Assembly (NCBI GenBank): GCA_022449765.1
Contig: JAKUPZ010000002.1
Coordinates: 103,447-167,446, forward strand
DNA: 64,000 nucleotides
From: Dehalococcoidia bacterium
GTDB taxonomy: Bacteria; Chloroflexota; Dehalococcoidia; Lucifugimonadales; Australimonadaceae
Reading direction: 5' to 3'
A model generated the notes under the pieces. The model had not been told where the DNA came from and ran no database searches. It worked only from the letters and a program-made list of their open reading frames with translations. The first letter of the stretch is position 1, and each line of letters opens with the position of its first letter. Shown in pieces: positions 8,456 through 17,313 of the stretch. A program made the translations under genes and the position numbers.

Positions 8456-9196
8456 ATGCCAGCTAAGAGAAAATTACGTGCAGACGAATTGCTAATCAGT
8501 AATGGACTCCTCGTTTCAAAAGAAAGTGCTAGAGCCTCGATATTAGCGGGAGAGGTTTTTTCGCATAAAGGAAGAATAGAAAAACCCGGGCAATTCTTAC
8601 CGGTAGATACCCCAGTCTGGATAAAAGCAAAGAGAAAGTTTGTAAGTAGAGGCGGTGAAAAAATTGAAGGTGCTTTGCAAGACTTTGGTATAGAAGTTAC
8701 CGGAGTGAAGTTTTTGGATATAGGCGCATCCACAGGTGGATTTACTGATTGTTTATTACAGTATGGTGCTTCACAGTCGTATGCATTGGATGTGGGCCGT
8801 GCTCAATTAGCAGAGAAATTACGCCATGATCCGAGAGTTTGGTACAAAGAGGGAGTCAATGCTAGATATCCCTTTGATCTCCCCGAGGAGGTAGATTTAA
8901 TAGTTGCCGACGTATCGTTCATATCGTTGAAGTTAGTTCTATTACCTTCTTTGGAGCATTTGAGATTAAATGGACAAATCTTAAGTTTAATAAAACCTCA
9001 ATTTGAAGCTTCCAAAAGCAAAGTAGGGAATCGCGGTATTATCAAAGATCCTAAGGTTCATGCGAGTGTTTTGGGAGAATTTTGTCTTTGGGCTATCGAA
9101 AATGGCTTAAAGGTTTTAGGCGTCCGCCCTTCGGTCATCAAAGGTGGAAATGGAAATCAGGAATTTTTTGCCCTATTCAGAAAAATAAAAAGATAA
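8456..9196 (+). CDS. tlyA: TlyA-family rRNA 2'-O-methyltransferase
   Basis: A 246-residue protein with an N-terminal S4 RNA-binding domain (about residues 7-65, LRADELLISNGLLVSKESAR) and an FtsJ/RrmJ-type methyltransferase domain. The SAM-binding motif FLDIGASTGGFTDCLL spans 86-101, and VADVSFISL and LIKPQFEA are the expected downstream motifs. TlyA enzymes methylate cytidines in 16S and/or 23S rRNA and are needed for capreomycin sensitivity; some relatives were called haemolysins. It is transcribed divergently from rpmH over a 111-base gap, in the position where dnaA is often found. GGGGAA precedes the ATG. Confidence 0.93.
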   Translation: MPAKRKLRADELLISNGLLVSKESARASILAGEVFSHKGRIEKPGQFLPVDTPVWIKAKRKFVSRGGEKIEGALQDFGIEVTGVKFLDIGASTGGFTDCLLQYGASQSYALDVGRAQLAEKLRHDPRVWYKEGVNARYPFDLPEEVDLIVADVSFISLKLVLLPSLEHLRLNGQILSLIKPQFEASKSKVGNRGIIKDPKVHASVLGEFCLWAIENGLKVLGVRPSVIKGGNGNQEFFALFRKIKR

Positions 9197-9276
9197 GGCA
9201 TAGGTGACAATGAGATTACTTGGTTTTTTTTCGGATAGAATGTTATATGTCATGATGGAGGATTAGTTTTATTTAT

Positions 9277-10755
9277 ATGCTAGCCAGCAACCATGAATCT
9301 GACGGACCACGGGAGGCGTGTGGCGTCGCTGGGGTTTACCTTCCCAGCTTGTCTGGATATGAAGCAGCAAGCGTAGCATTCCATGCGCTTTTTGCACTCC
9401 AGCATCGTGGTCAAGAAAGCGCAGGAATTGCTGCATCGGATGGCCGAAATATACGTAACTTTACTAACGAAGGATTAGTTTCCAATGCTTTCCGCCAGGA
9501 GGATATTGAGAGGCTTCCTGGTCATATTGCAATTGGTCACACTCGCTATTCAACAACAGGATCAAGCAGCTTGCTAAATGCTCAACCTATTGTTTCTAAG
9601 AGCTCAAGCGTTGAATTAGCCTTAGCTCATAACGGGAACGTGATAAATGCTGCAGCTGTTAGGGAACGCCTAGAGATTGAGCATGGCGTCCAGTGTGCCA
9701 CTGGTACCGATTCTGAAGTTATTGCGCATTTGCTCGCATGGGCTCCTGGCAATGATTGGTCTCAGAAAATTGCGCATTTAATGAAAACTTTAGAGGGAGC
9801 TTATTCACTGACGGTATCTACTGCTGACAGTCTTCTTGGAATAAGAGATCCACATGGCTTGCGCCCATTGGCTTTAGGCAAGTACCAGTCTGGAGGATGG
9901 GTCATTGCTTCAGAATCTTGCGCGTTTGACCATGTAGGAGCTCAATTTTTACGAGAGATAGAACCTGGTGAAGCAATATTAATTGACCGAGATGGATTGA
10001 AAAGCTTTGCATCTCCTGTACCAGAGGCGAAGAAGGCACACTGCGTATTCGAGCATATCTATTTTGCGCGGCCAGATTCAATTTTAGACGGAGTTTTGAC
10101 CCATAGCTCACGGACACGTATGGGGCAAGAATTAGCTAGAGAGCATCCTGTAGATGCTGATCTCGTGATCGGTGTTCCCGATTCTGCTAATTCTGCAGCC
10201 GTGGGATACGCACAGGAATCAGGAATCCCATTTAGTTACGGCCTTATAAAGAATAGGTACGTCGGGAGAACATTTATTGAGCCTGACCAAAGATTTAGAG
10301 AACTTGGGGTTAGGAACAAATTTAATCCACTCCCTGAGGTTTTATCAGGTAAAAAAATTATTGTTGTGGATGACAGTATAGTGAGAGGCACTACCACCCC
10401 GCCTATCGTTGCTTTGCTTAGAAGAGCTGGCGCAGTTGAAGTTCATATGAGGGTATGTGCACCCCCAATTACTAATCCTTGCTTCTTCGGGGTTGACATG
10501 GCTACAAAGGACGAGCTTATTGCATCTGATCGTTCCGTTGAAGAGATCCGAGAATTTATCGGGGCTGATTCTTTAGGGTATTTGAGTTTAGATGGTCTAC
10601 ATCTGGCTATTAATAATGACCGTTCTTCCGAAGGATTTTGTAATGCCTGCTTTACAGGGAACTACCCAATTCCAGTACAATTGCAGTTGGACAAACTTTC
10701 ATTAGAACGATCTATCCCAACCCTTTCTTCAAAAGAAAACAAGGCTAATCATTGA
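9277..10755 (+). CDS. purF: amidophosphoribosyltransferase
   Basis: Catalyses the first committed step of purine synthesis, PRPP plus glutamine to phosphoribosylamine. Of 492 residues, the first 14 (MLASNHESDGPREA) look like a removable propeptide ahead of the nucleophile Cys15 (CGVAGVY). The class II glutaminase domain shows FALQHRGQESAGIA and GHTRYSTTG, the C-terminal phosphoribosyltransferase domain shows KKIIVVDDSIVRGTTTPP. Cysteines in AHCVFEH, RVCAPP and GFCNACFTG match the [4Fe-4S] type found in Bacillus subtilis. GGAGG lies about 16 bases upstream of the ATG, longer than usual. The purine theme continues with purO 1.8 kb downstream on the other strand. Confidence 0.98.
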   Translation: MLASNHESDGPREACGVAGVYLPSLSGYEAASVAFHALFALQHRGQESAGIAASDGRNIRNFTNEGLVSNAFRQEDIERLPGHIAIGHTRYSTTGSSSLLNAQPIVSKSSSVELALAHNGNVINAAAVRERLEIEHGVQCATGTDSEVIAHLLAWAPGNDWSQKIAHLMKTLEGAYSLTVSTADSLLGIRDPHGLRPLALGKYQSGGWVIASESCAFDHVGAQFLREIEPGEAILIDRDGLKSFASPVPEAKKAHCVFEHIYFARPDSILDGVLTHSSRTRMGQELAREHPVDADLVIGVPDSANSAAVGYAQESGIPFSYGLIKNRYVGRTFIEPDQRFRELGVRNKFNPLPEVLSGKKIIVVDDSIVRGTTTPPIVALLRRAGAVEVHMRVCAPPITNPCFFGVDMATKDELIASDRSVEEIREFIGADSLGYLSLDGLHLAINNDRSSEGFCNACFTGNYPIPVQLQLDKLSLERSIPTLSSKENKANH

Positions 10756-10793
10756 AATACTAGTGATTAGTAAATTAATTGAAGTAAAAAACT

Positions 10794-11522
10794 ATGCCTA
10801 GTGTAGATATAGTAATTCCTGTATTAAATGAAGAACATTCGCTACCCAGATGTTTAGATATGCTTATGGATTTTTTAGGCGAGAATTTGGATTACAACTG
10901 GCGTGTAGTAGTTGCTGACAATGGTTCAACTGATCGTACTTTTGCTGTTGCGCAGCAATACCAGAATATGCATCCTAACGAAATAGGTGTTATCTACTTA
11001 AGCGAAAGAGGTAGAGGCCGGGCTTTGAAAAAAGCTTGGATGGAAAGCGATGCCCAGGTCGTTTCGTATATGGATGTAGACTTATCTACTGACCTCGAAT
11101 CATTTCCTCAGTTGATTGAAGCTATCTTAGAAGAAAAGAAGCATCTTGCATGGGGCTCAAGGCTATCACGGGATTCAATGACCCGCCGTTCTTTGAGTAG
11201 GGAATTTATTTCACGGTCCTACAACCTTTTAATTCGTATGATTATGGGGACTCGCTTCAGGGATGCGCAGTGTGGCTTCAAGGCTTTAAGCGTTGAAACT
11301 GCGAGAGCTATAATTCCCCAAATTAAAGACAATGAATGGTTTTTCGATACTGAATTATTGATTATCGCCGAAAAAAATGGACTAAAAAGTAAAGAAATTC
11401 CAGTCAGATGGACTGAGGATCCAGATTCGCGGGTTAAGGTTTTTCGCACGGCATTGCAAGACATTAAAGGTCTTATGCGACTTCGGTTCGGCGGAATACC
11501 TAACGTTTTTGTGCCAGATTAG
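10794..11522 (+). CDS. family 2 glycosyltransferase, dolichyl-phosphate-glucosyltransferase-like
   Basis: A 242-residue GT-A fold enzyme. It begins with VDIVIPVLNEEHSLPRCL, then VVVADNGSTDRTF for nucleotide-sugar binding, the DVDLSTD motif (DxD-like metal site) near residues 94-100, and RDAQCGFKALS plus EWFFDTELL in the acceptor half, which resemble Alg5/DPM1-type transferases that load a polyprenyl phosphate. No transmembrane segments are present in the C-terminus, unlike eukaryotic DPM1. Thirty-eight bases separate it from purF and twelve from the next gene. The sugar and acceptor are unknown. Confidence 0.85.
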   Translation: MPSVDIVIPVLNEEHSLPRCLDMLMDFLGENLDYNWRVVVADNGSTDRTFAVAQQYQNMHPNEIGVIYLSERGRGRALKKAWMESDAQVVSYMDVDLSTDLESFPQLIEAILEEKKHLAWGSRLSRDSMTRRSLSREFISRSYNLLIRMIMGTRFRDAQCGFKALSVETARAIIPQIKDNEWFFDTELLIIAEKNGLKSKEIPVRWTEDPDSRVKVFRTALQDIKGLMRLRFGGIPNVFVPD

Positions 11523-11534
11523 TTATGCTTTTAT

Positions 11535-12542
11535 ATGATGAATTTCAATTCTAGAAACCCCTTATTTGAAGTAAAACCTTCTGTAATTACCGGTGATACG
11601 GCCGATGTGTATTTGCACAGAACGCAGAGAATTATGCGTAATGAAGGAATGAACCCTAATGTGTTAATGGAATTTGCAGCTACTGAGCATGCAATTATGT
11701 GTGGGGCGTTAGAGGTAAAAGCGATTCTTAGCAAAGTGACTTCTGAGGGAAATCGAGAGATATGGGCATTAGAAGAAGGGTTAAGTGTGAGTCCTAGTGA
11801 GGTTTGCCTTCAGGTTCGTGCTCCCTATTCGTCTTTTGGATTATATGAAACGGCAATTTGTGGAACGCTAGCGCATCAAACGGGATGGGCTACTGCTGCA
11901 AGGAGATTAACTGATGCTGCTAAAGGAATTCCTGTAATTTCGGTTGGTGCACATAATGTTCATCCTTCGGTAGCTGCAGTAATGGATTATGCTGCAGTTG
12001 TTGGAGGATGCGCCTCTGGTTCAACCGCACTTGGAGCAAAACTTGCTAATACTCCCCCTGTTGCAACGGTTTCTGGTGCTCTTGTTCAATTAATGGGAGA
12101 CCCTCTAAAAGCAGTTCTGGCATTTGACAAGGCTTTTCCGCCTGATGTCCAAAGAGTGGCTTATGTAGACCCTCGCAAGGACATAATTGATCAAGTTATT
12201 TCGGTGGCGGCTGGTACCAAAGACCATTTAAACAGCGTTAGAATATCGCGAGCTCCTGGTGGAAGGTTAGTCGATGCTTCGGATATACATTTAGTGCGGC
12301 AAAGGCTTGATGAAATAGATGCTAATCATGTTCAAATAGTCTTAAGTGGCAGATTATCTCCCGAACGAATTATGGATCTAGTGGAAAATAACGCACCTGT
12401 AGATATTCTTCATGACACGAGCTATATCGCTTCATCGTCGCCAGTTCCGTTTTCTCCAAACATCAGATCAATAAGCGATAAAGAAGTTCCACAAGAATTG
12501 GATCCAATGCCACCTAATCCAAGATTACTGAGATTACTTTAA
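11535..12542 (+). CDS. divergent nicotinate phosphoribosyltransferase-like protein
   Basis: The 335 residues align with the archaeal/Thermoplasma-type nicotinate phosphoribosyltransferase: an N-terminal beta domain, a segment SVGAHNVHPSVAAVMDYAAV, then VGGCASGS, a MGDPLKAVLAFD block and IVLSGRLSPERI near the C-terminus. In working enzymes of this type, as I recall the family, the corresponding blocks read GARHxHP, GCDG and VRLDTPxSRRG. Here they read GAHNVHP, GCAS and VRISRAPGGR, so several conserved substrate-binding positions differ. It may be inactive on nicotinate or act on another base. The stop codon overlaps that of purO, facing it, in a TTAA tetranucleotide. ATG codons at 11535 and 11538 are equally possible starts. 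Confidence 0.75.
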   Translation: MMNFNSRNPLFEVKPSVITGDTADVYLHRTQRIMRNEGMNPNVLMEFAATEHAIMCGALEVKAILSKVTSEGNREIWALEEGLSVSPSEVCLQVRAPYSSFGLYETAICGTLAHQTGWATAARRLTDAAKGIPVISVGAHNVHPSVAAVMDYAAVVGGCASGSTALGAKLANTPPVATVSGALVQLMGDPLKAVLAFDKAFPPDVQRVAYVDPRKDIIDQVISVAAGTKDHLNSVRISRAPGGRLVDASDIHLVRQRLDEIDANHVQIVLSGRLSPERIMDLVENNAPVDILHDTSYIASSSPVPFSPNIRSISDKEVPQELDPMPPNPRLLRLL

Positions 12543-13177
12543 TTTCCGACTATGTAGGTTCCTAGTTCGAAGTTATTTTTAATTGCAACTGCTGATGCAC
12601 TAGTAACGGGCTTCTCAAATGCAGCATATGAGCCACCGTCAATAATATAGCGAGCTGCAGTTTCAGCTGAATCAGCATCATAGATACTAGTGTGTTCTGT
12701 ATTAATTTCGTCTGCTTCGTACGTGGCTAAATATTGGGATTGCCCTGCTTTGAGCTCTACTTCTTTTATGATTAGTGCATCACGCCTAACAATGGCTAGC
12801 CATCCAGAATCACCTTGGCTTGGGACAGCGGCAACTATTCGAGGGGTACTGTATTCATCCTTTTCATAATCTAAGGTCATTAAGGAAAGTGCAATTGCAT
12901 CGCGTATTGGAACTCCTGAGTGAATTTTTTCTACAATTGGGTCAGTATGTGTTCCATTTGTTGCTACTGCCCATCCAGAAGCTATTCGGATAGCGTTATA
13001 TGCAATATAGGGATTTCGGTGAATATCATTTTCAAACCCTTCACGAGGAATTACTGAGATGATGCCATTATTAGTTACAGCTTTTCTGTTGGGGAATGAT
13101 CTACTGGACACTCTATATAAAGCTGAATTGTGACCGTCCTTCGTTTTACCTAAAGCTACAATTCTTCCTACGTACAT
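12539..13177 (-). CDS. purO: archaeal-type IMP cyclohydrolase PurO
   Basis: PurO closes the ring of FAICAR to give IMP, the last step of purine synthesis, which most bacteria do with the unrelated PurH. The protein (212 residues) carries the family signatures MYVGRIVALGKT, YRVSSRSFPNRKA, FENDIHRNPYIAYNAIRI, TNGTHTDPI and MTLDYEKDEYSTPRI. I chose the ATG at 13177 because homologues begin MYxGR and because GGAG lies eight bases upstream; a GTG at 13186 overlapping the tsaD stop would add three residues. It is five bases downstream of tsaD and probably co-transcribed with it. The neighbourhood contains purF but no purH. Confidence 0.92.
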   Translation of the reverse strand: MYVGRIVALGKTKDGHNSALYRVSSRSFPNRKAVTNNGIISVIPREGFENDIHRNPYIAYNAIRIASGWAVATNGTHTDPIVEKIHSGVPIRDAIALSLMTLDYEKDEYSTPRIVAAVPSQGDSGWLAIVRRDALIIKEVELKAGQSQYLATYEADEINTEHTSIYDADSAETAARYIIDGGSYAAFEKPVTSASAVAIKNNFELGTYIVGN

Positions 13178-13182
13178 TAAAT

Positions 13183-14202
13183 TCACTCCAGTGACAAATT
13201 TGGATTTGCATCCATATCGAGGCCATGCGTTTCACCATTCATTAGCCTGTAATATGCAACGGTAGCAATCATTGAGCCATTATCCGTGCAAAGCTTAGGT
13301 GAAGGTATCAGTACTGGAGCAGAACTCCTCTCTTTACAAGCGATTCTAAGCGGCGTATTTGCTGAAACACCGCCTCCTAAAATTAAACCTTTGGCATGGT
13401 ATTTTGCCACTGCTTCTGCAGCCTTATACGAAATAACGTCTACTACTGATTCTTGGAATGCTGCTGCAATTTCGGATACTTTTTGAAGATCGTAAGTATC
13501 TTCTGAGTATGGATAGATGAGAGAATCTTGAGCTTTATGCAAGACCGCAGTTTTTAGCCCTGAAAAGCTGAAATCATAAGAACCTTTGAGCCATGCGCGA
13601 GGGAATTTGAATGTAGGGACTACATTCTCTGAAATTTTTTGAATGGCTGGACCTCCAGGAAAGCCTAGATTGAGAACACGCGCAGCTTTATCAAAAGCTT
13701 CTCCCGAAGCATCATCCCTTGTTCTGCCAAGGAATTCATATTTCCCATGGCCTTCCATCAAAATTAAATCTGTATGCGCCCCTGAGGCTATTAGAACGAT
13801 TAGAGGGAAGCCTGGGTCGATTGCAGGGTCAGAATATTCGAGCCATGCGGCATAAGTATGGCCTTCTAGATGGTGAATTCCAATTAATGGCAGGTCGCGT
13901 GAATATGCGATAGATTTTGCCATATTGATTCCTACCATCAAAGCTCCTATGAGCCCTGGACCGCGTGTCACGGCGACTGCATCAATATCATCGAGAGTGA
14001 TCTCTGCTTGATCAAGAGCTTTTTGAATCACTGGGGATATTTCAAGCAAATGCTGCCTGGAGGCGACCTCAGGCACAATACCCCCATACCTAGCATGGAT
14101 TTCTACTTGTGAAGATATTACGTCTGAGAGGGCTTTATGCCCGTTCTCAACGACTGCCGCAGCTGTTTCATCACAAGAACTTTCAATTCCTAGAATTAAC
14201 AT
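13183..14202 (-). CDS. tsaD: tRNA N6-adenosine threonylcarbamoyltransferase
   Basis: Transfers the threonylcarbamoyl group to A37 of tRNAs that read ANN codons, with TsaB and TsaE. The 339 residues start MLILGIESSCDETAAAVV and include HHLEGHTYA (the metal-binding His pair), RDDASGEAFDKAARVL, FSFSGLKTAV and LILGGGVSAN, all diagnostic of the Kae1/TsaD family. The ATG at 14202 is preferred over a TTG at 14217 because family members begin at this methionine and a GGA sequence precedes it. tsaB and tsaE are not in the window. It is followed closely by purO. Confidence 0.97.
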   Translation of the reverse strand: MLILGIESSCDETAAAVVENGHKALSDVISSQVEIHARYGGIVPEVASRQHLLEISPVIQKALDQAEITLDDIDAVAVTRGPGLIGALMVGINMAKSIAYSRDLPLIGIHHLEGHTYAAWLEYSDPAIDPGFPLIVLIASGAHTDLILMEGHGKYEFLGRTRDDASGEAFDKAARVLNLGFPGGPAIQKISENVVPTFKFPRAWLKGSYDFSFSGLKTAVLHKAQDSLIYPYSEDTYDLQKVSEIAAAFQESVVDVISYKAAEAVAKYHAKGLILGGGVSANTPLRIACKERSSAPVLIPSPKLCTDNGSMIATVAYYRLMNGETHGLDMDANPNLSLE

Positions 14203-14297
14203 ACATTCCGCATCCAACTATTTACTATATATGCTACCATCGTAGGGTATGTGTGCGGTATGCGTTGCAATGATGCAAAGTCGTAAAAAGGAAATCT

Positions 14298-15572
14298 ATG
14301 TTTGATGAAATTGGCGTCGTCAGCGCTTTTTTGTTGGCGGCGTTTTTGTTACTCTCTGCTTTTTTTTCAGGCTCCGAAGCGGCGCTATTATCCGTGCAAC
14401 GTGTAAGGCTGGCTCATTTAATAAATCTGAAAATTCCGGGAGCAACTAGAGTTGCAAGATTAATCGAGCATCCTGAGAAATTATTACCTCCTATTTTGCT
14501 GGGTAATAATCTTGTGAATACGGGCGCTGCGGCTATTGCAACAAGTATTGCGATTACGTTGATTGAAGATGAAAGTATGGCAGTTTTAATAGCCACAGCT
14601 TCAGTCACCATTGCGCTACTTATTTTTGGTGAAACAGTACCTAAGACCATTGCAACGAAACATCCTGAAAGGTTCTCGATAATAGTCGCTGCACCTGTGC
14701 AAGCACTGGCTTACGTTTTACGCCCAATCTCTTATTTATTGCAGCTAATAAGCACGGCTACGGCTTCGATATTTGGGAGTAATTCTTCGGTTGGTGAAAT
14801 AACTGAAGAGGAAATAAAGGCGATCGTTCAAGTAGGCAGTGATCGTGGTGCTGTAGAACAAGGTGAGGCAGACATAATCAGAAGAGTTCTTGAATTTGGT
14901 GATCGTAAGGTGAATGAACTTATGACACCTAGGCCCGAAATTATAACTGTATTAGAGGGGACAACAGTTACTGATTTTTTCAAGATATATAACGATAATT
15001 ACCATACAAGATTTCCTGTAATAAGGGATAACCTTGATGATGTCATTGGCTTCATCGCTGTCAAAGATGTAATGAGGCAGCTTTCTAAAGGTACTAGTTA
15101 TGATTCCTCTACTACTTCTTCAGTACGCTCAGTGCGCTTCGTTCCCGAAACGAAACGGGTACAAGAATTGTTTGACGAAATGCGAGCTTCTGGAGATCAG
15201 ATGGTGATGGTTGTGGATGAGTTTGGCGGTATCGCAGGATTGGTAACTTTGAAAAGGTTAGTTGAGGGGATGGTAGGGAGAGTTGGAGACAAAGAAGAAA
15301 ACCAAGCGGATACGGCTATTAACCCGTTAGACGAGAATACCGTCGAATTAGACGCTGGCCTTTCAATTAGTGAGGCAAACGAACGATTAGGATTAGGTTT
15401 ACCTGCTGGAGAGTATGAAACAGTGGCAGGGTTTTTATTGGAACAATTGGGGAGAATTCCTACTCTGGACGTAGTCGTTGTGCATAAAAATTTCAGATGT
15501 GCAATTGTTGAAATGAAAGGAGCGAGAATTTCGCGGGTTAGATTAACACGAGTGGTTTCGGAGAATGGATAA
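14298..15572 (+). CDS. CNNM/CBS-domain transporter protein (HlyC/CorC family)
   Basis: A 424-residue membrane protein with the usual order of domains: an N-terminal DUF21/CNNM region of three to four helices (residues 1-150, including SAFFSGSEAALLSVQRVRL), a CBS pair (about 200-330, VNELMTPRPEIITVLEG and DEFGGIAGLVTLKRLVEGM) and a C-terminal CorC_HlyC domain (ending near residue 420). Family members are linked to magnesium or cobalt efflux. AAAGGAAA lies six bases before the ATG. The stop codon lies eight bases inside tilS, so the two genes are translationally coupled. Divergent from tsaD. Confidence 0.93.
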   Translation: MFDEIGVVSAFLLAAFLLLSAFFSGSEAALLSVQRVRLAHLINLKIPGATRVARLIEHPEKLLPPILLGNNLVNTGAAAIATSIAITLIEDESMAVLIATASVTIALLIFGETVPKTIATKHPERFSIIVAAPVQALAYVLRPISYLLQLISTATASIFGSNSSVGEITEEEIKAIVQVGSDRGAVEQGEADIIRRVLEFGDRKVNELMTPRPEIITVLEGTTVTDFFKIYNDNYHTRFPVIRDNLDDVIGFIAVKDVMRQLSKGTSYDSSTTSSVRSVRFVPETKRVQELFDEMRASGDQMVMVVDEFGGIAGLVTLKRLVEGMVGRVGDKEENQADTAINPLDENTVELDAGLSISEANERLGLGLPAGEYETVAGFLLEQLGRIPTLDVVVVHKNFRCAIVEMKGARISRVRLTRVVSENG

Positions 15573-16572
15573 ACCATTAGGTCCTGTTAATAAACTAGTC
15601 GCAATGAAAATTCGTGCTTCTATCCTCAAATACAGTGAAAAATTAGAAGATAAAAAAATGATATTAGCAGTGTCGGGTGGACCAGATTCATTGGCAATGC
15701 TATTAGCTGCGCAAAATGTGGGACTCAATATTAAAAAAAAATTTATTGTAGCTAATTTCTCACATGGCCTTCGTCCTAAGGAGGACGAATCAGAGCGGAT
15801 CTTGGTTAAAAATATAGCCGAAAATTTCGGATTTAGTTTTACCTCAGGATCAGGTGAAGTCCTAGCCAATGAAGCTTCTGCGAGAGAAGCGCGATACAAT
15901 TTTTTAGGTAAAGTCGCGCTGGAAAATGATGCAAGTGCGATTCTTACCGCCCATACAAGGAATGATCAAGCAGAAACGGTATTACTCAGGCTTATTCGCG
16001 GCACTGGACTTAAGGGAATTCGTTCAATCCGTGAGATTTCTAGTCGAAAAATATATGGCAATGAAATTTATTTACTTCGGCCAATGCTTGAAGTGACTAG
16101 GGACCAGACGGAAGCAATTTGCAATGAATTTAATATTCAGCCTGCTCGGGACAAGTCGAATGAGTCATTACGTTATTCTAGGAATAGAGTTCGATTAAAG
16201 GTTATTCCTGAGCTCATTAAAGTAAATAGCCAGGCCCAATCTGCCTTAGCTTCTTTTGCGGAACGTGCTGCCAGCGACAATCAATTATTGGAGGACCTTG
16301 CGCTTGAAGCAGTGGCTGGTTTTGAATCCAGACACAAATTTTCTATTGAATGGGATAAGAAGCAATTGAGGCAAATACCGGAGCCTTTACTTGTTCGTAT
16401 TCTTGAGAATTCCTGGCGGCAATTAACCGAGGACGGTTCAACTCTCGGGTCAAAAAAACTACAGCAAATGACGAGAGTTATCCATAGTTCCGGGGAAGTT
16501 TATTTAGGCAAGGCAGGGAAATTGCAAACAACTGAAACAAATAAAGTGATTATGAAAATCACAAAGCCGTAA
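15565..16572 (+). CDS. tilS: tRNA(Ile)-lysidine synthetase
   Basis: Attaches lysine to C34 of the tRNA-Ile with a CAU anticodon, so that it reads AUA rather than AUG. The N-terminal ATP pyrophosphatase shows the P-loop AVSGGPDSLAMLL, and TAHTRNDQAETVLLRLIRG follows; the remaining 150 residues have the looser helical C-terminus of the family. The 335 residues match the shorter bacterial versions. The ATG at 15565 is taken although its Shine-Dalgarno sequence is crowded; a second methionine lies 13 residues in. A tRNA with a CAT anticodon is encoded at 55.6 kb, although that one looks like elongator Met. Confidence 0.95.
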   Translation: MDKPLGPVNKLVAMKIRASILKYSEKLEDKKMILAVSGGPDSLAMLLAAQNVGLNIKKKFIVANFSHGLRPKEDESERILVKNIAENFGFSFTSGSGEVLANEASAREARYNFLGKVALENDASAILTAHTRNDQAETVLLRLIRGTGLKGIRSIREISSRKIYGNEIYLLRPMLEVTRDQTEAICNEFNIQPARDKSNESLRYSRNRVRLKVIPELIKVNSQAQSALASFAERAASDNQLLEDLALEAVAGFESRHKFSIEWDKKQLRQIPEPLLVRILENSWRQLTEDGSTLGSKKLQQMTRVIHSSGEVYLGKAGKLQTTETNKVIMKITKP

Positions 16573-16575
16573 AGC

Positions 16576-17277
16576 TTACTGGGGCTCCTCTTTTGATGGA
16601 TCGGGGTCGTTATTAGAGTAGGGAAGTGCTTTTCTCAAATTCGACAAAATTGCGTTCTCTAAAGGGTTTGCAGTACTAGTACCTCCAAACGTTGAATTAG
16701 GAGAAATTGAAATGCCTGAATCATCGGCGAGAATATTTTTTCGAGCGATTGAATTGGTTGCAAAATAATCACTATAAAAATTTAAAAGGAATTGATGAGC
16801 AGCTAATTCAGACTCTTTAGTTTGCAAGGATTGGCTAATGGCTTGCTGCATTGAATAAAGAATTAGCTCATTCTTAGCGTCAGGTATTGCCCATCCCGAA
16901 AATAAATAAATTCCAGCAAGAGTCGGTAGGCCTCCGAGTATTATAGTAATCGCCATTACATCAAGTAATAGCCAACTAAGCGCACTTAATGAAACTCCTG
17001 CTAGCATAAGTGCAAAGCTTTGCAATAGCTTTGCGTTAGATTTTGTAACTTTAACTACATCAATACTTGTAATTTGCTGAATAGGGACCGCTGTTGAAGT
17101 GACAGATTCTGAAGTTCTACCTAACTTGAGGACGCGTAAATTCGTTAGGAGAATTGAATCAATCCCTGCTTCATCAGGGTAATCGATTGTTCCTTTAATC
17201 GAATCAATGCCGAACCTAAATTCTTCGGTTTCGAGTAGGAGGGGATGATTAAATGCTTCCGAGTTTGAAGGGTTCAT
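16576..17277 (-). CDS. hypothetical protein with PH-like N-terminus and two membrane helices
   Basis: Not assigned to a named family. The N-terminal 85 residues (GTIDYPDEAGIDSILLTNLRV, then PIQQITSIDVVKVTKS) resemble bacterial PH-like domains, the middle holds two hydrophobic segments (LLQSFALMLAGVSLSALSWL and ITIILGGLPTLAGIYLFSGW), and the C-terminal 110 residues are polar, ending in an acidic, Pro- and Asn-rich tail. GAGGTG lies eight bases before the ATG. It converges on tilS with only three bases between stop codons and follows the PIG-L deacetylase at 36 bases, so the two may form a pair. Confidence 0.75.
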   Translation of the reverse strand: MNPSNSEAFNHPLLLETEEFRFGIDSIKGTIDYPDEAGIDSILLTNLRVLKLGRTSESVTSTAVPIQQITSIDVVKVTKSNAKLLQSFALMLAGVSLSALSWLLLDVMAITIILGGLPTLAGIYLFSGWAIPDAKNELILYSMQQAISQSLQTKESELAAHQFLLNFYSDYFATNSIARKNILADDSGISISPNSTFGGTSTANPLENAILSNLRKALPYSNNDPDPSKEEPQ

Positions 17278-17313
17278 ATACTGGCACCTCTTGAAATTCC
17301 CTGGAGATAATAC

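Noticed and set aside
8401..8733. Minus-strand frame of 110 residues over tlyA
   Set aside because: tlyA is well supported on the plus strand; the minus frame is its shadow and has no ribosome site.
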